NCBI GenBank assembly: GCA_963725415.1
Contig: CAVRZY010000200.1
Span: 37,403-101,402, forward strand
Length of the DNA: 64,000 nucleotides
Source of the DNA: CAVRZY01 sp963725415
GTDB lineage: Bacteria; Acidobacteriota; Terriglobia; Bryobacterales; Bryobacteraceae
Direction of reading: 5' to 3'
Of the stretch, positions 9,834-18,524 are shown piece by piece. The notes below the pieces were generated by a model. It ran no database searches. It saw only the letters and a program-made list of their open reading frames with translations, and was not told where the DNA came from. The position numbers were made by a program, and so were the translations under genes. The number at the start of each line of letters is the position of its first letter. Within the stretch, counting starts at the first letter, position 1.

Positions 9834-10571
9834 ATGCTATGCACATCACATGGTTTGAGAAAGCTGTTGCGGTCACTGCCGCTTTTGGCGGCGATGCTAT
9901 GCGGTGCGATTGGCGGTTCCGCGGATCAGGATGCGAGGCCGGGTGCGGCACCCGGCAAGGCACCGGACGCTGCGGCGCCGCAGCCTCCGATCGGCGAATG
10001 GCAGACGCTGTTCGACGGCAAATCGATGGGGGGCTGGCGCGAAGTTCCGTTTGACGGGCGTGGTGAAGTGCGTGTGGAAAAAGGAACGATTGTTCTTGGG
10101 AAGGGGGTGACGACGGCCATCACCTGGACAAAGTCGTTTCCCCGGTCCAATTATGAGATCCGCCTCGAGGCCGCCCGGCTGGACGGGAGTGACTTCTTTG
10201 CCGGCATCACGTTTCCGGTCAAGGATTCGCATTGCACGTGGATCAACGGCGGTTGGGGCGGCTCGCTTGTGGGGCTGTCAAGCCTGGAGGGCCACGACGC
10301 CTCGGATAACGAAACCAACACCTACAAGGAATTTGTCAAGGGTCGATGGTATGCGCTTCGGCTGCGGGTGAGCGACGACCGGATACAGGCTTGGATCGAT
10401 GACGAGGAAATCATCAGTGTGGCCTTAAAAGGGCGGGAGATTGGCCTTCGTCCCGGCGAGATGGAATTATGCGTGCCCTTCGGGATCGCCTCGTGGGCGA
10501 CGACTGGAGCGTTGCGCAAACTGGAATATCGCCTCCTGGCGCCACCTGCCAGCGACGCGAAACATCAATAA
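9834..10571 (+). CDS. Secreted DUF1080 (3-keto-disaccharide hydrolase-like) protein
   Basis: The frame is open from a TTG at 9804, but ATG 9834 is preferred because the protein then begins with a clean signal peptide (MLCTSHGLRKLLRSLPLLAAMLCG). The mature part shows the DUF1080 signature: WQTLFDGKSMGGWREV, NYEIRLEAARLDGSDFFAGI and KGRWYALRLRVSDDRIQAWI, a concanavalin-like jelly roll of about 190 residues. Characterised DUF1080 members hydrolyse 3-keto sugars or bind glycans, acting in the periplasm. It lies in the same direction 140 bases after the TonB receptor, so it could act on glycans that enter through it. Whether the catalytic residues of the active subfamily are kept cannot be judged here. 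Confidence 0.82.
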   Translation: MLCTSHGLRKLLRSLPLLAAMLCGAIGGSADQDARPGAAPGKAPDAAAPQPPIGEWQTLFDGKSMGGWREVPFDGRGEVRVEKGTIVLGKGVTTAITWTKSFPRSNYEIRLEAARLDGSDFFAGITFPVKDSHCTWINGGWGGSLVGLSSLEGHDASDNETNTYKEFVKGRWYALRLRVSDDRIQAWIDDEEIISVALKGREIGLRPGEMELCVPFGIASWATTGALRKLEYRLLAPPASDAKHQ

Positions 10572-10804
10572 ACAACTTGATCTTGGGTTGGTTTGGGAGC
10601 TGAGTCTGTTCTTCATTGACCAACGCCCGCAACCGCCATTCGCGGTTTCTGTCTCCGCTATCGTGCTTCTGTCCTGAGTACAAAAAACCTGTTCAGCTTC
10701 GGGCGTTCCCGACTCGCCGTGGCACAACTTGGCGAGAGCAGTGGAATCGAACCAGAGAGCTATCCGATTAGCTCAGGTGGCCACAACATGCAGGATGCCA
10801 ACGG

Positions 10805-11224
10805 ATGGGAGACTGCCCTGGGAACTTGACCGAGATCGAAGACCGTTCTGCGACTGAGGAGGCCTGCCGGGAATATCTGTTCCAGTTGCGGTGGCCTTAC
10901 GGTTTCCGCTGTCCACGTTGCGGGCGCCCGAAATCGTGGCCTTTAAGAAGGGCGTTGCTGCGGTGCGCCGGCTGTGGGTACCAAACCTCCGTTGCGGCGG
11001 GAACGATCCTTCAGGACATCCCCACTTCTTTACGGTTGTGGTTCCGCGCCATGTGGTGGATTACCACCCAGAAGAACGGCACCAGCGCTTTGGGACTCCA
11101 GCGAGCGTTGGGCTTGAAGAGGTACCAAACAGCCTGAACCTGGCTGCATAAATTCCGCCGCGCCATGGTCAGGCCCGGCCACGATCTGTTGACCGGGAGG
11201 GTGGAAATCGATTATTCAGCCTGA
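10805..11224 (+). pseudogene. IS1595-family transposase remnant
   Basis: Encodes the N-terminal zinc ribbon of IS1595-type transposases (FRCPRCGRPKSWPL, LLRCAGCGYQTSVAAGTI) and then FRAMWWITTQKNGTSALGLQ. A TGA replaces the expected Trp codon after KRYQTA; the same frame continues with TWLHKFRRAMVRPGHDLLTG and ends soon after VEID. The DDE catalytic part is missing. No inverted repeats were recognised, so it is a decayed fragment. Confidence 0.8.
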
Positions 11225-11255
11225 CATGTCTCGGACTTCCAGGTATACTTATAGC

Positions 11256-12239
11256 ATGCGATGCTTTGAGAAATACCCCGTAATTGTGTTGATTGTCTTC
11301 CTGTTGGGCTTGCCGGCGTTTGGGCAAGTGAAGGTTGTGCGCGACGGAGACCGCATCACGGTGGACGTCCAGGGCAAGCCGTTCACCGCGTTGTACATCG
11401 CGGGTGCGGAAACGACGAAGCCTTACTTCCACCCGGTCCGCGCGGCGTCGGGAACCATTGTGACGCGGCGCTATCCGATGGAAATGGTGGAAGGCGAGCT
11501 CCGCAACGAGAAGCACCAGCGGGGGCTCTGGTTCAGCCACGGAGACGTCAACGGCTTGGACTTCTGGGACAACGAGGCAAGCTACACAACGCCCAACCGC
11601 GGTTTCATTGTGCTGGACCGGGTGATCGGCCTCACAAGCGGCGAGAAGACCGGATCTATCGAGGCCAGCTTTAAGTGGGTGGACATGAAGAATAAGCCGC
11701 TGCTCGAGGAAACTCGGAAGATGGTCTTTTACTCCCACCCCGCGCTCCGGATCATCGACTTCGACATCACGCTGAAGGCTATCGAGAAGGTGGTTTTCAA
11801 CGACTCCAAGGAGGGCACCTTCGGGATGCGCCTGGCGGCGGGTCTGGAGGCGCCCACGAGGAAGGCGCCGGCATCACCCAAGCGGACCGGCAGGATGGTG
11901 AACTCGAACGGGAAGGAGGGCGAGGCAGACTGCTGGGGAAAGCGCGCCAATTGGGTCGACATGTTCGGCGAGGTCGAGGGTGAAAAGCTGGGAGTGGCGA
12001 TCTTCTACCATCCCAGCAGCCCGCAGCATCCCACCTACTGGCATGTGCGCGGCTATGGGCTATTCGCAGCCAACATCTTCGGGGTTAAGGCGTTCGAGCG
12101 CAACCCGGCGCTTGACGGTTCCAAGACGCTCGAGCCCGGCCAGACAATGAGTTTCCGCTACCGAGTGCTTGTGCACCCCGGCGACTATCAGACCGCGAAC
12201 GTCGCAGGGCTATACGAGGAATACGCGGCGATGAAGTAG
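11256..12239 (+). CDS. Secreted DUF6807 (PmoA-like) protein
   Basis: The frame opens at ATG 11226, but ATG 11256 gives a proper signal peptide (MRCFEKYPVIVLIVFLLGLPAFGQ) and is preferred. The mature protein of about 300 residues matches the DUF6807/'methane oxygenase PmoA' family common in Acidobacteria, Planctomycetes and Verrucomicrobia: IAGAETTKPYFHPVRAASG, NEKHQRGLWFSHGDVNGLDF and HPSSPQHPTYWHVRGYGLFA. The PmoA name is misleading: this is a soluble, exported beta-rich protein, probably carbohydrate-related, with no tested function that I know of. It is often near Gfo/Idh/MocA oxidoreductases, as here, where two follow on the opposite strand. Confidence 0.8.
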   Translation: MRCFEKYPVIVLIVFLLGLPAFGQVKVVRDGDRITVDVQGKPFTALYIAGAETTKPYFHPVRAASGTIVTRRYPMEMVEGELRNEKHQRGLWFSHGDVNGLDFWDNEASYTTPNRGFIVLDRVIGLTSGEKTGSIEASFKWVDMKNKPLLEETRKMVFYSHPALRIIDFDITLKAIEKVVFNDSKEGTFGMRLAAGLEAPTRKAPASPKRTGRMVNSNGKEGEADCWGKRANWVDMFGEVEGEKLGVAIFYHPSSPQHPTYWHVRGYGLFAANIFGVKAFERNPALDGSKTLEPGQTMSFRYRVLVHPGDYQTANVAGLYEEYAAMK

Positions 12240-12409
12240 AGGCTGCCCCATCCTTCGCTGGTCGAGCCGGGCAGGCCGCCAAAGCGAGGGTCCGGCTCAC
12301 ACCTGCCCGGGGAATAGTGTTGTGTGGCTCGAAAACTCCTCTACCTGGAACGTAAAAGCCCAATGGGGTGACGGTTTTGTCACCCCCGAGAACCCAAGAT
12401 CCGGTAAGG

Positions 12410-13711
12410 TCAGACCTTCTCGGGTACCACGAACGGCTTGCGGTACTTCCGCGTGAACATGCGGTTGGCTTCTGCGTCGCCAACACAGGAGTAACTGGCG
12501 GCGTCGAAGTGCAACGTGCGGCCCAGGCGATAAGAAATGTTCGCCAGGTGCACCAACGTCGTCGATATAGCGCCTTCCTCAATAGGTGCGTTCAGGTCCG
12601 ACTGCTTGCGGCTGCGCACGGCATCGATGAAGTTGGCGTAGTGGTTGCCCCGGTCGGAGCCGGAAGGACCCGGCTTCTGCTCGCGGCCGAGGAAGCTGGA
12701 GTATTTGCCGGAGTCCTCGCTCCAGATCGTGATGTAGCCCTTGGACCCGTAGAAAATGACGCCCACCGTATTTCCGGGGTTGGGTTCGTCTATGCCGGCT
12801 TCGTGGTTCGTGATCCAGTGGCGGACTTCGAAAGTCAGCATTTTCTTTACGCCGCCATCGTTAAACTCAAAGCTGGCGCTCAGGGTGTTGGGCGTCTCCT
12901 GGTCGTCATCGAACATGAAGTGGCCCCCGATGGCGGTGACTTTGGTGGGATATTTCACACCCAAGCCCCAGCGGGCCGTGTCGACCTGGTGAATGCCCTG
13001 GTTGCCCAAGTCACCGTTGCCGTAGTCCCAGAACCAATGCCAGTTGTAGTGAAGCCGGTTGGCCGTGTATGGGCGCTCCGGCGCGGGCCCCAGCCAGAGA
13101 TCGTAGTGTACGCCCGGCGGCACGGGCTCCGCAGTTTTGCGGCCGATGGTGTCGCGCCGTTTGTAGCACATACCGCGCGCCATGTAGATGTCGCCGATCA
13201 GACCGTCCCGGAGCTGTTGGACGACTACACGCCCGATGCCGGAGCGTTGCTGGGTGCCGTGCTGCACCATGCGTTGATATTTCTGCGCGGCGGCTACGAT
13301 CTGCCGGGCCTCGAACATATTGTGCGAGCAGGGCTTCTCCACGTAGACGTCCTTGCCAGCCTGGCAGGCCCAGATGGTCTGGAGCGTGTGGTGGTGGTTG
13401 GGTGTAGCGATGGAGATAACGTCGATGGATTTGTCCTCAAGCAGTTTGCGCAGGTCAGTGAAAGCCGCGGGCCGCTTCCCCTTGGCCTTCTCGAGCGCGC
13501 TCACCTGGGCGTTGAGCACTGACTCATCGACGTCACAGATGGCGGCAACTTCGACGTTCGCCATCCGGCTGAAGGCGCCGAGGTGGCTACGACCGCGGCC
13601 GTGCACGCCCACGCAAGCCACTCGGATCGTGTCATTGGGACTGGCGAGAGCACTAGAACGAAGTGCCGCGCCAGCCGAGATAGTGGAAGCTAAGAAGTAT
13701 CGTCGGTTCAT
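12410..13711 (-). CDS. Gfo/Idh/MocA-family oxidoreductase, Tat-exported (paralogue 1)
   Basis: 433 residues starting MNRRYFLASTISAGAALRSS, a twin-arginine signal, so it is probably folded with its cofactor and exported. An N-terminal Rossmann fold follows (IRVACVGVHGRGRSHLGAF, VEVAAICDVDESVLNAQ) with the EKPCSHN motif whose Lys is the usual catalytic residue. The C-terminal half is the typical alpha/beta domain with YNWHWFWDYGNGDLGNQGIH. Members oxidise or reduce sugars and polyols with NAD(P); exported members act on glycans in the periplasm. It is a close tandem paralogue of the next gene, and the similarity continues into the 3' flank, showing a recent duplication. Confidence 0.9.
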   Translation of the reverse strand: MNRRYFLASTISAGAALRSSALASPNDTIRVACVGVHGRGRSHLGAFSRMANVEVAAICDVDESVLNAQVSALEKAKGKRPAAFTDLRKLLEDKSIDVISIATPNHHHTLQTIWACQAGKDVYVEKPCSHNMFEARQIVAAAQKYQRMVQHGTQQRSGIGRVVVQQLRDGLIGDIYMARGMCYKRRDTIGRKTAEPVPPGVHYDLWLGPAPERPYTANRLHYNWHWFWDYGNGDLGNQGIHQVDTARWGLGVKYPTKVTAIGGHFMFDDDQETPNTLSASFEFNDGGVKKMLTFEVRHWITNHEAGIDEPNPGNTVGVIFYGSKGYITIWSEDSGKYSSFLGREQKPGPSGSDRGNHYANFIDAVRSRKQSDLNAPIEEGAISTTLVHLANISYRLGRTLHFDAASYSCVGDAEANRMFTRKYRKPFVVPEKV

Positions 13712-13953
13712 GTCTCAGAGTATACCCCCGCGGGCCGTGGCGCGCATCTTTGAACGAATGGCCATCGTCTTGCTGACGGCCCACTACAGCCATGCGGCCG
13801 CGACATGCTCGATACACTGAAAAGTGGATTCGGCGCAGGATAGGACTTTGCGGGAAAACAACCTGACCGCCAACTCAGGGGCCACGACGGGAACACTGGC
13901 GTGCTCCCGCTCCCTCAATCGCTCTTTTGGCGGGAACCCGAAATCCGGTAAGG

Positions 13954-15258
13954 TCAGACCTTCTCGGGTACCACGAACGGCTTGCGGTACTTCCGCGTGA
14001 ACATGCGGTTGGCTTCTGCGTCGCCGACACAGGAGTAGCTGGCGGCGTCGAAATGCAGGGTGCGGCCCAGGCGATAAGAGATGTTTGCCAGGTGCACCAG
14101 CGTCGTCGATATGGCGCCTTCCTCAATAGGTGCGTTCAGGTCCGACTGCTTGCGGCTGCGCACGGCATCGATGAAGTTGGCAAAGTGGTTGATGCCGCCC
14201 AGGTCGGAGCCGGAAGGACCCGGCTTCTGCTCGCGGCCGAGGAAGCTGTAGTACTTGCCGTAGTCCTCGCCCCAGGTCGCCACGTAGCCCTTGGACCCGT
14301 AGAAAATGACGCCGACCGTATTAGGGGTGGGTTCGCACATGCCGGCCTCGTGGTTCGCGATCCAGTGGCGGACTTCGAAGGTCAGCACTTTCCTTACGCC
14401 GCCCTCGTTAAATTCAAAGCTGGCGTTCAGGGTGTTGGGCGTCTCCTGGTCGTCGTCGAACATGAAGTGGCCGCCGATGGCGCTGATTTTGGTGGGATAT
14501 TTCACGTTCAGCCCCCAGCGGGCCATGTCCACCTGGTGGACGCCCTGGTTGCCCAGCTCGCCGTCTCCATAGTCCCACAACCAATGCCAGTTGTAGTGAA
14601 ACCGGTTGCGCGTGAATTCGTGCTGCGGCGCAGGGCCGAGCCAGAGATCGTAGTGCACGCCCTCTGGGACGGGTTCCACGGGCTTACGGCCGATGGTGTT
14701 ACGCTGTCTGAAGCACAGGCCGCGGGCCATGTAGACATCGCCGATGAGTCCCTCCCGCAGCTTCTGGACGGCTTCGCGCCCGATGGCCGAGCGTTGCTGG
14801 GTGCCGTGCTGCACCATGCGCTTGTACTTCTGCGCGGCGGCCACGATCTGCCGGGCCTCGAACATATTGTGCGAGCAGGGCTTCTCCACGTAGACGTCCT
14901 TGCCAGCCTGGCAGCCCCAGATGGTCTGGAGCGCGTGGTGGTGGTTGGGTGTGGCGATGGAAATGGCGTCGATGGATTTGTCCTCCAGCAGTTTGCGCAG
15001 GTCAGTAAAAGCCGCGGGGCGCTTCCCCTTGGCCTTCTCGAGCGCGCTCACCTGGGCGTTGAGGACTGAGTCGTCGATGTCGCAGATGGCGGCAACTTCG
15101 ACGTTCTCCATCCGGCTGAAGGCGCCGATGTGGCTGCGGCCGCGGCCTCGCACGCCCACGCAAGCCACTCGGACTGTGTCATTGGGACTGGCGAGAGCGC
15201 TAGAACGAAGGGCCGCGCCCCCCGAGATAGTGGAAGCTAAGAAGTATCGTCGGTTCAT
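13954..15258 (-). CDS. Gfo/Idh/MocA-family oxidoreductase, Tat-exported (paralogue 2)
   Basis: 434 residues from ATG 15258 (MNRRYFLASTISGGAALRSS). The frame stays open further upstream into the IS1380 left end, but that part is an antisense artefact, and this start matches its paralogue. It has the same Tat signal, Rossmann fold (VRVACVGVRGRGRSHIGAF), EKPCSHN catalytic motif and C-terminal domain (YNWHWLWDYGDGELGNQGVH). It differs from paralogue 1 mainly in surface stretches, for example EFTRNRFHYN against YTANRLHYN. An IS1380 left end sits 56 bases upstream of the start, so it may have lost its own promoter or be driven from the element. Confidence 0.9.
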   Translation of the reverse strand: MNRRYFLASTISGGAALRSSALASPNDTVRVACVGVRGRGRSHIGAFSRMENVEVAAICDIDDSVLNAQVSALEKAKGKRPAAFTDLRKLLEDKSIDAISIATPNHHHALQTIWGCQAGKDVYVEKPCSHNMFEARQIVAAAQKYKRMVQHGTQQRSAIGREAVQKLREGLIGDVYMARGLCFRQRNTIGRKPVEPVPEGVHYDLWLGPAPQHEFTRNRFHYNWHWLWDYGDGELGNQGVHQVDMARWGLNVKYPTKISAIGGHFMFDDDQETPNTLNASFEFNEGGVRKVLTFEVRHWIANHEAGMCEPTPNTVGVIFYGSKGYVATWGEDYGKYYSFLGREQKPGPSGSDLGGINHFANFIDAVRSRKQSDLNAPIEEGAISTTLVHLANISYRLGRTLHFDAASYSCVGDAEANRMFTRKYRKPFVVPEKV

Positions 15259-15399
15259 GCCACACAGTATATCTGCGCGGGACGTGGCACGCAACGCCGT
15301 TCGGTTGGTTCTCAACCCGCATTTCCGATTTGACCAGTTGCTGATGGCCTCTTGAGGCCTTTCATCGCCTTCATCCATAGGGGTTTGAAGGCGATTCAA

Positions 15400-16460
15400 C
15401 GCTTCTCTGAAGATCGATTTCCAGGGATCACGAGTCACCTCCGACGGCGGCCTGATTCTCGTCCGCGAATTGGACGAGCGTTTGGGCTTCAGCCAGCTCA
15501 TCGAGGAGCACCTCCGTGATCCCCGGCGGAGGAAGAACACCCAGTTCCCCCTTGCCGACCTGCTGCGGCAGTCGGTCTACAGCCGCCTGGCTGGTTAGGA
15601 GGATGTGAACGACGCGGAGCGGCTGAGCCAAGATCCGACCTTCCGGCTCATCGGCTCGGAGAAGATCTGGGAGCGTGGGGCCGCCCTGACGTCCCGGTTA
15701 CGGTCGTTCGAAACCGAGATGCTGGCCGAGGAGGAGAACTTCGCCGGTTTGGCACGGATCAACCGCGAACTGATCGGCAGAGTGGAAGCCATCGATTCGC
15801 GGCAGCGGGTGGTGCTGGACATGGACTCAACCGAGATTCCGGTCTACGGCCAGCAGGAGCAGAGCGCCTGTAACGGTCACTTCGAGTGCACCTGCTACCA
15901 TCCGCTGTTGTTGTTCAACCGCGAGGGCGACTGCCTGGCGGGGAAGCTGCGGCCGGGCAACGTGCATAGTGCGGACGACTGGCCGCTGGTGCGCTACAAG
16001 GGCTTCCCGTACCAGGCGGCCAGTGGGAAGAAGGCGCGACGGGTGGTGGGGAAGATGGAGTTCCACGCCGGGGAACTGTTTCCCCGCGTCGGGTTCATCG
16101 TGACCAACCTGGAGACCGACAGCCGAGCGGTGGTGCGGTTCTACAACAAGCGCACCACCGCCGAGCAGTGGATCAGGGAAGGCAAGCAGGCGGTTAAGAT
16201 CACGCGGCTGAGTTGCCACCGCTTCCGCTCGAATGAGGTGCGGCTGTGGCTGAGCGTGATCGCCTACAACCTGGGGAACCTGTGGCGGGGGTGCCCTTGG
16301 CCCGGTGCTGCCGCAGAGGGTGCAGAAGTGGTCGCTGACGAGCTTCGAGCAACGGCTGGTGAAGACGGGCGGGCGCCTAATCAAACATGCCCGCTATTAT
16401 TGGCTGCTGCTGGCGGAGGGGCATCTGACGCGGCGGCTGTTTGGGGCGATGGTGCGGCGG
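15400..16460 (+). pseudogene. IS1380 transposase remnant (copy 2), amber-interrupted
   Basis: The N-terminal part reads KIDFQGSRVTSDGGLILVRE to RQSVYSRLAG, then a TAG at 15595-15597 replaces the expected Tyr; the same frame resumes EDVNDAERLSQDPTFRLIG. A GTG at 15605 lies two bases after taggagg, so restart is conceivable but badly spaced. The catalytic core LDMDSTEIPVYGQQEQSA is present. The region between NVHSADDWP and LVRYKGFPYQ is deleted in frame as in copy 1. After NLWRG a short insertion shifts the frame; the C-terminus continues as LPQRVQKWSLTSFEQRLVK until IS110 cuts it at 16460. The same amber codon occurs in copy 3. Confidence 0.8.
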
Positions 16461-16486
16461 GGCCCAGAGTCTTCTGAGGTAATCCG

Positions 16487-17824
16487 TCAAGAGGGATTTG
16501 CACATAATTTTTGAAATCCAGCCTCCGTTTTCCACTCCGCCTTGGTGAGTGCCGGGCAAGCCGCGCCAAGCAGGGAGCTGCGCCTGCGAACAGACTGCAC
16601 GTAGACCTGCTCGTCGTAGGGTTTGGCGTCCTTCCAGCAGCGGAATATGATGCGAATCCATTTGTATGCCAGGGCTCGGACCGCCACTTGGTGCGGTTTG
16701 TTTTGGTCCCGGCGAAGGTGTTCATAATACGCTCGGGCCCACTCGGACTGGCCGATCGAGTGATCAGCGAACTCCTGAAAGGTCTGGCGCAGGAACTTGG
16801 GGCAGGCCCGGCGGAAATGGACCCACTGGCTTTTGCCGCTGGCCTCCGTTACCGGGGCAATCCCGCTGTAGCACTGTACCTGATAAGCGCTTTGGTAGCG
16901 CTCGCGGCGTGTCCCGAAGGCGACAATTAAGCGAGGCGTCAGCGCTGGGCCAGCCCCGGGCAGAGAGGCGAACAGCGCCCCGTCCGGGTGGGAACACACC
17001 AATTCCGCGATGCGCCGTTCCAGGAGGGCGATTTGGTCGCGCAACGTCGCCAGCACCTTGGCCCACCCGCGAGCCGTCAGCACCCCGGCTTCTACCACCG
17101 CCGCGTCCTGGGTCGCGGGCAGCGCCTGGTAAATGGCCGTGAGGCGTTCTTGCAGCCGTTCCTCGGAACGGCAGTTGTGCTCGTGGAAGAACTTCCGCAA
17201 CGTGCCGGGGTGTGCCCGCTGCAGTTCCCGCAAGCTGCCCCAGCGCGCCAGCAGGTCCTCGACCAGGGGACTGGTCACGTCGTCGAACCAACGCAAAATC
17301 TGCGGAAAATACTGTTTCAGGCAATCGGTCAGGCGATTGCTCTGGCGCGTCTTCTCATCCACCATGCGCCGGCGTTCCTCGACCAGAAACTGCAACAGGC
17401 GGGTCTCTACGGTGTCCGGTTGGAGCGAGCGCAGTCGTTCTCTGTGACGCAACAACAGGTCCAGCAGCCAGGCCGTATCGCCCGGATCGTTGCTGGCGCC
17501 GGCAGTCGAGAAAGTCTTCCGGTAGCGCGCCGCCGTGGTGGGGTGAACGGGGAACAACACCAGGTGCGCGTACTTGCTCAGCATATACACCAAGGCCCCG
17601 CGAGACTGTTCCAAGCATACGGCAATGGGGCCACCGCCAAATCGCTGTTGAAGAGCGGCCGCCCAGGCCTCCACCGCCTCCGGGGTGTTCTCCAGTTCCC
17701 CTTGCTCAAACTTCCGGGAGCCGGCTGGGACCAGGCGCCAGAAGTGCTTCTGGTCGGCCCAATCAATCGCCGCAAACGCCGCCCATTCCGGTTCCGAAGC
17801 TGAAGTCGTCAACCGTTCCGACAT
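16487..17824 (-). CDS. IS110-family transposase (copy A)
   Basis: 445 residues from ATG 17824 (MSERLTTSASEPEWAAFAAI), behind a GGAGG ribosome binding site. The N-terminal RuvC-like DEDD domain starts with AAIDWADQKHFW and continues with AVCLEQSRGALVYML. The C-terminal Transposase_20 domain has SLPGAGPALTPRLIVAFG, the Ser-containing region CYSGIAPVTEASGKS, and the tail HQVAVRALAYKWIRIIF. IS110 recombinases use a DEDD site plus a C-terminal Ser nucleophile with a structured RNA made from the element's leader. The frame is intact and the protein sequence is the same as copy B, so this element may still be active or was until recently. Confidence 0.92.
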   Translation of the reverse strand: MSERLTTSASEPEWAAFAAIDWADQKHFWRLVPAGSRKFEQGELENTPEAVEAWAAALQQRFGGGPIAVCLEQSRGALVYMLSKYAHLVLFPVHPTTAARYRKTFSTAGASNDPGDTAWLLDLLLRHRERLRSLQPDTVETRLLQFLVEERRRMVDEKTRQSNRLTDCLKQYFPQILRWFDDVTSPLVEDLLARWGSLRELQRAHPGTLRKFFHEHNCRSEERLQERLTAIYQALPATQDAAVVEAGVLTARGWAKVLATLRDQIALLERRIAELVCSHPDGALFASLPGAGPALTPRLIVAFGTRRERYQSAYQVQCYSGIAPVTEASGKSQWVHFRRACPKFLRQTFQEFADHSIGQSEWARAYYEHLRRDQNKPHQVAVRALAYKWIRIIFRCWKDAKPYDEQVYVQSVRRRSSLLGAACPALTKAEWKTEAGFQKLCANPS

Positions 17825-17847
17825 CCTACCATGCCTCCTTTCCAACG

Positions 17848-18003
17848 AGCTCGCTTGGCTCCGCCGAAAGCCTTATAGTGGTCTAGGACCAGACGACTTC
17901 TGAGTATTCGTCGCTGGAGCCAAGCATCCCGCTGCTCGAAACACTCTGGGCAAACATCCAGTGTTAGGGCACCCAATTCGTAGCAGCGGGGTGCCCGTTC
18001 AAA
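17848..18003 (-). ncRNA. Candidate IS110 bridge RNA (copy A)
   Basis: The leader upstream of the transposase folds into nested stems: an outer perfect 10-pair helix (gcttggctcc with ggagccaagc, 17853-17862 and 17916-17925), two inner hairpins, and an 8-pair stem gggcaccc/gggtgccc with a 14-base loop around 17967-17996. The last repeats the terminal bases of the element (ggggtgccc) on both strands, as expected for a donor-recognition loop. The role is inferred from published IS110 biology; limits are approximate. Confidence 0.5.
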
Positions 18004-18524
18004 CAAAAGTCATACCAAATGTCTTGCTTGACGGAAAGCCCAGGCCGGTACACCATCTCCCGGTGGCTCTGCAACTCCCCTCCACCTGCTTACCAGTCAT
18101 TTCCTCCCGGATTTACTATAAGGGCACCCCGGCGTTGCCGGTGCCGGCGGGGTAGAGGCTGCGGGTGGTGGGTGAAAATCTGGCCAAGAAAGGAAACAGG
18201 GACGGGGAGGTGTCGGTGCAATCCCTTGAAAACAGGGCAGTTCCGGGTCTTCCAGCAGTCGGAAGAGCCCACACCCGCAAGCTTACAGGTCACTGTAGTC
18301 GCTACGGATGGACAGCATAGAAAAGCAAGCTCGAACGAAGGTGGTTGGGTGTATCCTCGAAGGCAGCCGGGAAGCCAAACTGGGAATTCCGGATTATACA
18401 CTTGACACATGAAACAACCGGATTCGCAGGCCATAGATCTTGTACGAGAGGGGCGGGTTAACACAACTGAACAAGCCGGATAAGGAGGGGCCTAAATTGC
18501 TAGCATATTGTTGAGGTGACGGAA

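Larger units (their letters stand above)
16460..18134 (-). mobile_element. IS110-family element, copy A
   Basis: About 1.67 kb of sequence is shared almost base for base with 40999-42673. The limits were set by where the two copies stop matching: the left end (element orientation) begins ccggggtgcccttatag at 18134, and the right end finishes actctgggccc at 16460. There are no long inverted terminal repeats, as expected for IS110. It is inserted in the 3' end of the IS1380 copy 2 transposase. One difference noted is a single T in the leader just upstream of the transposase. Confidence 0.85.
15314..18393 (+). mobile_element. IS1380-family element, copy 2, interrupted by IS110
   Basis: The left end aacccgcatttccgattt begins at 15314 and the imperfect inverted right end (aactgggaattccgga) is at 18378-18393. 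An IS110 element occupies 16460-18134 inside it. Roughly 90 bases present in copy 3 between the left-end segment and the transposase N-terminus are missing at about 15394. The 3' non-coding part (18150-18393) aligns with that of copy 1 (5765-6000). Confidence 0.78.

Noticed and set aside
10572..10804. Possible small RNA or gene between DUF1080 and the IS1595 remnant
   Set aside because: Only short frames and no stable hairpin with a T-run were seen.
11222..11256. ATG 11226 as start of the DUF6807 gene
   Set aside because: It adds ten residues in front of an otherwise clean signal peptide.
15259..15540. 94-residue N-terminal extension of Gfo/Idh/MocA paralogue 2
   Set aside because: It is the antisense of the IS1380 left end. 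The Tat signal at 15258 matches the paralogue start.
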